A stretch of DNA of 64,000 nt from positions 124,001 to 188,000 of the forward strand of contig NZ_FOVK01000004.1 of the NCBI RefSeq assembly GCF_900115135.1. The letters run 5' to 3'. The position numbers and the translations under genes were made by a program. Positions 60,082-64,000 of the stretch are shown one piece after another (position 1 is the stretch's first letter; every line of letters starts with the position of its first letter). Source of the stretch: Proteiniclasticum ruminis (lineage in GTDB: Bacteria; Bacillota; Clostridia; Clostridiales; Clostridiaceae). The notes under the pieces were generated by a model. It had not been told where the DNA came from. It searched no databases and was given only the letters and a program-made list of their open reading frames with translations.

Positions 60082-60855
60082 CTACATTCCACCTTCCTTT
60101 GCTTTTCTTACGTTCCTTATGATGGCTTCCAGGTTGTCCATGTCATGTCCAAACCTGCCGATGAATAGACCATCCACATCTTCTGACTGTGCTATTTCCA
60201 TGGCTGTCTCTTTCTTTGCAGAGCCGCCGTAGATGAGCCGTACGGCTGAGCTTGCCGTCTCACCAAAGTGCTCCCGGACAATGTCCCGGATGATGAACAT
60301 GGAGCCGTGCACATAGGAAGCCTCTGCAGGCTCCGGCTGACCAATGGCCCACTCCGGTTCATAGGCTAGAATGAGATCTCTAAATCTTTCCGGGGAGACG
60401 TCATTCAGATAAGAAAGAATCTGGTTCTTCAGCGCTTCTTTTCTTCCTTCACCCTTTTCCCGTTCTCCGATACAGACGATGGGCCACATATTGTATTGTA
60501 GGGTCAGGTGCACCTTCTCATTGATCATTTCCGGTGTCTCCTGAAAAAGAGCTTTTCGTTCCGCATGTCCAAGCTCCACCAAAGAGCAGGAAAGATCTTC
60601 CGCACTCTCAATGGAGAACTCCCCTGTATAAGCTCCTTGGGCTTTAGGTGCAATGTTCTGCACACCATAACGTATGACAGAGTCTTTTAGAATCTCTGCC
60701 ACCGGATAGAGCGTCCCCATGGAGGGAATGAGAAAAAGATCCAGATCTTCCATCTGCCCGAGCCTCTTCTTCATCTCCTTTGCCATGGTCTTCGCCTCTT
60801 CCATACGGTTCACGTAAATCTTCAGGCTCATGCCCACGATGGGTTTTCTCTTCAT
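60082..60855 (-). CDS. Triose-phosphate isomerase homologue, probable L-erythrulose-1-phosphate isomerase
   Basis: 257 residues from the ATG at 60855 (AAGGAGAACACC upstream). TIM barrel with the catalytic set intact: the active-site lysine in GMSLKIY near residue 12 (where TIM has NWK), histidine in VELGHAERK near 101, glutamate in LAYEPEWAIGQ near 173, and the phosphate loop RLIYGGSAKK near 217. EPEWAIG instead of EPVWAIG and the SLK start depart from house-keeping TpiA. They match TpiA2/EryH/LerI proteins that convert L-erythrulose 1-phosphate to D-erythrulose 4-phosphate. Operon context supports this. A second, true tpiA is expected elsewhere. Confidence 0.85.
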   Translation of the reverse strand: MKRKPIVGMSLKIYVNRMEEAKTMAKEMKKRLGQMEDLDLFLIPSMGTLYPVAEILKDSVIRYGVQNIAPKAQGAYTGEFSIESAEDLSCSLVELGHAERKALFQETPEMINEKVHLTLQYNMWPIVCIGEREKGEGRKEALKNQILSYLNDVSPERFRDLILAYEPEWAIGQPEPAEASYVHGSMFIIRDIVREHFGETASSAVRLIYGGSAKKETAMEIAQSEDVDGLFIGRFGHDMDNLEAIIRNVRKAKEGGM

Positions 60856-60865
60856 GGTGTTCTCC

Positions 60866-61507
60866 TTATGCATTCTTCATTTCCTTCAGCATTTCCTCAT
60901 AAATGAGATAGGAAGAGAAGGAACCAGGGTCTCTGAAACCAATGGCTCTTTCACCCAGTCTCATGGCTCTGCCCTTCTTTGCGATGAGTGGAATGGTTCT
61001 GTCAGAACCTGCCTTCAGTTCTTCCACAAAAGCTTCAAAGCTTTCCAGATCATCCTTGCCAGATTCTGCAGCCTCCTTCAGCTTGTCCACCGCAGGACGG
61101 AGCGCATCCACCATGGTCTTGTCCCCTACTACAGCTTTACCTCTCGCTTCAATGGCTTTGACGCCATTGTCGATGAATCCCACAAGCTCAGAAAAGTTCA
61201 GCTCATTCTTGCCTTTCACATCATCTCCGGCTTTCATAAAGAGGCTGCCGTAAAGAGGACCCGCAGCGCCACCTACTTTACCAAGAATGATCATGCCGAC
61301 TTTCTTATAAAAAGAAGCGATGTCTTCTGTTTCCTCATAAATCTTATCCAGCTGCTTCGATACTTCTCGGAATCCGATGGACATGTTGACCCCATGGTCT
61401 CCATCTCCGATGTCGGAGTCCAGTTTTGACAAATGGTCACGATGCTCCTCAAACATAGGGATAAGACGCAGAATAAAGTTCTTGAAAAATTCCTTGTTGT
61501 ATACCAT
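60866..61507 (-). CDS. dhaL: Dihydroxyacetone kinase DhaL-type subunit
   Basis: 213 residues, all-helical ADP-binding subunit. Asp-rich Mg/ADP site: LDSDIGDGDHGVNMSIGF near residue 29, plus GGAAGPLYGSLF near 76 and DKTMVDALRPA near 123. Pairs with DhaK to phosphorylate a ketose. GGAGGAAATAGT precedes the ATG. No DhaM/PTS gene is visible, so ATP-dependent phosphorylation is likely, as in L-erythrulose kinases of the DhaK type. 123 bp after dhaK, with a hairpin between. Confidence 0.93.
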   Translation of the reverse strand: MVYNKEFFKNFILRLIPMFEEHRDHLSKLDSDIGDGDHGVNMSIGFREVSKQLDKIYEETEDIASFYKKVGMIILGKVGGAAGPLYGSLFMKAGDDVKGKNELNFSELVGFIDNGVKAIEARGKAVVGDKTMVDALRPAVDKLKEAAESGKDDLESFEAFVEELKAGSDRTIPLIAKKGRAMRLGERAIGFRDPGSFSSYLIYEEMLKEMKNA

Positions 61508-61560
61508 ACTATTTCCTCCGGCCAGAACCCATGGTTCCGGGATTATTATCTTCTTTTGAA

Positions 61561-61608
61561 ATGGAAGGATATCCGCTCAAAAAAGGCCAGGACCTCTTTT
61601 TCTGCGGA
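61561..61608. repeat. Nested hairpin between dhaK and dhaL
   Basis: An outer stem ATGGA(A)GGATATCCGC/GCGGATATCCTCCAT encloses an inner AAAAAGG/CCTCTTTTT stem. There is no long T-run at the end. It may adjust dhaK versus dhaL transcript levels by partial termination or RNA processing. Confidence 0.6.
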
Positions 61609-61630
61609 TATCCTCCATGTGGGATGTATA

Positions 61631-62623
61631 TTATCTGATGCTCATGTAAGGAGTATCCACTGGATAATCCAGAAGTTCCTTCAGCTCCTCGTCCACCTTG
61701 ACGAGGGTGATGCCCATACCAATCATATCCATAGAAGTTGCATAATTTCCTACGAGAGATTTGTAGACTTTAACGCCCTTTCCTCTCAGCACTTCTTCCA
61801 GATGATTATGAAGAATATACTGGTCCATCAGAGGCAGTCCGCCAAGACCATTTACAAGTGTGTACACTTCATCTCCTTCAGAGAGCGGGAAGTCCTTCAG
61901 AATATGTTCCATGATTTCATCAACCACCTGATCTGCAGGTTCGATCTTGCCACGACGTACTCCAGGCTCACCGTGAATACCCATACCGATTTCCATGTCT
62001 CCATCTTCCATATCAAAAATGGTGCCACCCTTTACTGGAATGGTGGAGGAAGAAAGCGCAACTCCCATGGAACGGGTATTGTCATTGCATTTCTTTGCAG
62101 CAGCAACTACAGCATCCAGGTCCATGCCCTTGGCAGCAGCGGCAGCAGCAGCTTTAAACACAAAGAGGTCCCCAGCGATTCCTCTTCTGTCTTCAATATT
62201 TTCAGAAGAAACCACGTCATCTGTCACAAGAACTGTCTCTACACGGATGCCATCGTCGGCTGCCATTTCAGCACCCATATCAAAATTCATCACGTCTCCT
62301 GCATAGTTTCCGTATAGATAAATGCAGCCTTTTCCCTGATCCACTGCCTTTACAGCATTATAACAAGGTTCTGGTGATGGAGAAGTATTGATGTTGCCGA
62401 TGACAGCAGCATCTGCAAAATTCTTGCCTACATAGCCTAAAAATAGAGGTTCGTGTCCGGAGCCGCCTCCGATGATGACACCGACTTTTCCTGGTACAGG
62501 ATTTGTGGTCACAACCACTCTTCCATCATGCTCCAGAAGTTTCACATAGTCACTGTGTGCCTTCACATACCCAGACAGCATTTCCTCCACCACGTCATAA
62601 GGATCATTGATCAGTCTTCTCAT
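61631..62623 (-). CDS. dhaK: Dihydroxyacetone kinase DhaK-type subunit, probable erythrulose kinase
   Basis: 330 residues. Substrate-binding subunit: GGGSGHEPLFLGYVG near residue 52 and NYAGDVMNFDMGAEM near 106. GMGIHGEPGVRR near 215 holds the histidine that binds the ketose covalently as a hemiaminal. The C-terminal half has VNGLGGLPLMDQYILHN. AAAAGGAGAATGAACA precedes the ATG. Dihydroxyacetone and erythrulose kinases share these motifs; the neighbouring TIM-like and RpiB-like isomerases favour L-erythrulose. Located between the transporter gene and dhaL. Confidence 0.92.
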   Translation of the reverse strand: MRRLINDPYDVVEEMLSGYVKAHSDYVKLLEHDGRVVVTTNPVPGKVGVIIGGGSGHEPLFLGYVGKNFADAAVIGNINTSPSPEPCYNAVKAVDQGKGCIYLYGNYAGDVMNFDMGAEMAADDGIRVETVLVTDDVVSSENIEDRRGIAGDLFVFKAAAAAAAKGMDLDAVVAAAKKCNDNTRSMGVALSSSTIPVKGGTIFDMEDGDMEIGMGIHGEPGVRRGKIEPADQVVDEIMEHILKDFPLSEGDEVYTLVNGLGGLPLMDQYILHNHLEEVLRGKGVKVYKSLVGNYATSMDMIGMGITLVKVDEELKELLDYPVDTPYMSIR

Positions 62624-62655
62624 TGTTCATTCTCCTTTTATACGATATTAAAGCT

Positions 62656-62708
62656 CTTTGAAATCAACTATATTATCTATTCTTTAGTAATATATTTGAA
62701 TTTCAAAG
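62656..62708 (-). promoter_or_regulatory. Separated inverted repeat upstream of dhaK
   Basis: CTTTGAAAT (62656-62664) and ATTTCAAAG (62700-62708) form a perfect 9-bp inverted repeat 35 bp apart. The right copy is part of the palindrome TTTGAATTTCAAA. This could be a repressor pair; no regulator gene is in view. Confidence 0.35.
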
Positions 62709-62841
62709 AATCCTCATATCTCTATTATTGAGCAAAAAACGAACGGATTCAACTGATGAATGTAAACCTTTTATTAACGATTTGGTTTTTTTCCCATCTA
62801 GATAGAATTAAATTTCATGGATTAATTAAGAGCTCAAAAAA

Positions 62842-62871
62842 AGAGCCTCAGCCCTTGGAACTGAAGACTCT
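62842..62871 (-). terminator. Terminator of the GPH transporter gene
   Basis: An imperfect stem AGAGTCTTCAG/CTGAGGCTCT is followed on the minus strand by TTTTTTTGAG, directly after the transporter stop. Confidence 0.65.
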
Positions 62872-62893
62872 CTCCAGATGAAACATCTTACGT

Positions 62894-64000
62894 TTATACT
62901 GCAGCTTCTTTTTGATCGTGAATGGCCTGCTGAATCTCCACCATTCTCTCTCCATCCAGCTCATAGTATCGCATGGCTATGAGAGAAGCCAGCCAACCCA
63001 AAATCGGCATTCCGATGAAGAAAAACATGGTCATCCAGAAAATTGGCCCGGAATAGGGTGTATCTGCTGTAGGCAGCTGCTCCCTGAACCCGATGGTCGC
63101 GACCATGATTCCCACAATGCTGGCACTGAAGGCTGAAATCAGCTTATCCACAAAGGAGAAGATGGTGCCCATCATCCCAGGAATATACTGCCCGGTTTTG
63201 TAGGTCTGATAGTCAGAGCAGTCTGCAATCATTGGGATGACGATATTGGATCCGATGGAGATGGCACCGCCCTGTAGGACCATCAGAACAATAAACAGAA
63301 TCGTGGCCAGATTGATAGAAGACAGAGAGATGCTTCTAAGATCCGCAGTGACGAAGAAGAGAAGAAGGAGAACACCCAGCAGCACTGAAATCCAGGTAGA
63401 AACCACATAAGCCTTTTTCTGACCCAGTTTTCTGGCATAGCCGATGCCGATGAAAGTCAATACAATGGTCAAAGGCGTCATGATCAGTCCCATGGTCCCT
63501 GATAAGGCATAGTTTCCAAGTAAGATGCCATAGAGCATGATGACCGTGACAGAATTCTGCTTCACTGTGCCTGCCAGCTTATCCGTAGATGCGGAGATGA
63601 TGAGCATCTGAAGGGGTCTGTTTCCTTTGATGATGGGCCAGTAGTCCCGGAACTTAATCTGAACATCAGATGGAACACCCCAGTTCTCTTTCACATCCTT
63701 TTTCCATAAAGAAATCACGGAAAGAGCGGTGAAGGTTCCAGAAATCACAATGACATACACCATCATTTCACGGAAAAATCCCATGGTGAAGCCTCCGTGC
63801 TTGGGTACCAGCACATTGGAGATGAGAAACTGTCCTCCAGTGAATAGTACGGTATTGAAAATACCATCAAAAAGAGTGAAAAGCGGTCTTTTCTTGGGAT
63901 CATTGGTCAGCACGGTCTGAGCCGCTTTGGTGCAGGCTGTCTGAAAAGTGTATCCAATGATGTAAACGGAGTACACCAGAATGAAATAAACGAGTCTGAA
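62894..64000 (-). CDS. GPH-family MFS sugar transporter (N-terminus cut by the window)
   Basis: At least 368 residues; the frame stays open to the window edge and the first helices are missing. It is a member of the glycoside-pentoside-hexuronide:cation symporters (MelB-like MFS_2): long hydrophobic helices, the loop WKKDVKENWGVPSDVQIKFR near the middle, and GYARKLGQKKAYVVS, a typical cytoplasmic loop between helices 8 and 9. MIADCSDYQTYKTGQ is a conserved GPH segment. It probably brings in the C4 sugar or polyol whose degradation genes follow. It ends before a separate promoter region, so it may be a separate transcript from dhaK. Confidence 0.88.
   Translation of the reverse strand, partial: FRLVYFILVYSVYIIGYTFQTACTKAAQTVLTNDPKKRPLFTLFDGIFNTVLFTGGQFLISNVLVPKHGGFTMGFFREMMVYVIVISGTFTALSVISLWKKDVKENWGVPSDVQIKFRDYWPIIKGNRPLQMLIISASTDKLAGTVKQNSVTVIMLYGILLGNYALSGTMGLIMTPLTIVLTFIGIGYARKLGQKKAYVVSTWISVLLGVLLLLFFVTADLRSISLSSINLATILFIVLMVLQGGAISIGSNIVIPMIADCSDYQTYKTGQYIPGMMGTIFSFVDKLISAFSASIVGIMVATIGFREQLPTADTPYSGPIFWMTMFFFIGMPILGWLASLIAMRYYELDGERMVEIQQAIHDQKEAAV

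Noticed and set aside
1-64000. Insertion sequences, prophage, CRISPR arrays, tRNA or rRNA genes
   Set aside because: No transposase or integrase frame, no regularly spaced repeat series, and no tRNA-like or rRNA-like sequence was noticed on either strand.

Overview
The window looks like the chromosome of an anaerobic, low-to-moderate GC Clostridia-type Firmicute. The evidence is a Rex redox repressor, an NfnAB transhydrogenase, an Rnf ion-pumping complex, a class III fructose bisphosphatase, a proline T-box in front of a short-form prolyl-tRNA synthetase, AGGAGG-type ribosome binding sites and strong hairpin terminators. About three quarters of the genes are on the minus strand. I see no rRNA, tRNA, CRISPR array, insertion sequence or prophage.

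Layout. 0-4.3 kb: end of an ABC ATPase, an 8-oxoguanine glycosylase, nfnA-nfnB and rex. 4.6-8.1 kb: a membrane-anchored hydrolase, a membrane protein that appears to fuse a SigI C-terminal domain to an RsgI-type anti-sigma module, a glutaredoxin, a Cys-rich protein and rluF. 8.1-8.3 kb: a cluster of DnaA boxes. 8.5-13.5 kb: rnfC-D-G-E-A, with no rnfB and with extra FMN-binding domains. 14-24 kb: ispF, a nitroreductase, proS with T-box, a small gene under a LexA-type promoter, an M23 peptidase, a TrhA/hemolysin III protein, DUF1836, a two-domain VOC protein and fbp. 24-30.4 kb: a diguanylate cyclase facing a PAS-GGDEF-EAL protein, then VWA and macro-domain genes. 30.8-40.6 kb: a carbamoyl-transfer region made of a purine-type permease, an ankyrin-TPR protein, DUF2877, FdrA and DUF1116, with pucR divergent and carbamate kinase beyond it. 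40.8-42.8 kb: an XRE/DUF2975-like/lipoprotein operon with twin operators. 43.2-47.6 kb: a MarR-controlled isoprenoid operon (desaturase, prenyl synthase, and a fused prenol kinase/DUF92 protein). 47.7-50.8 kb: a BlaI/BlaR1 operon with envelope proteins. 51-56 kb: manA, then cstA with its LytS/LytTR pair. 56-59.4 kb: a ROK kinase and two lipoproteins. 59.6-64 kb: rpiB, a TIM homologue, dhaL, dhaK and a GPH transporter, which together fit uptake and catabolism of a C4 sugar or polyol.

How the genes fit together. Rex, NfnAB and Rnf form the redox core (NADH, NADPH, ferredoxin and membrane ion potential). The FdrA/DUF1116/DUF2877 trio with carbamate kinase would recover ATP from a carbamoyl group. 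The dha/tpi/rpi cluster would deliver erythrose 4-phosphate to central metabolism. The least conventional parts are the SigI-RsgI fusion, the multi-flavin Rnf without RnfB, the oxamate-carbamoyltransferase-type operon without allantoin genes, the VTE5-VTE6-like fusion beside a carotenoid-type pair, and a DnaA-box cluster with no dnaA nearby.
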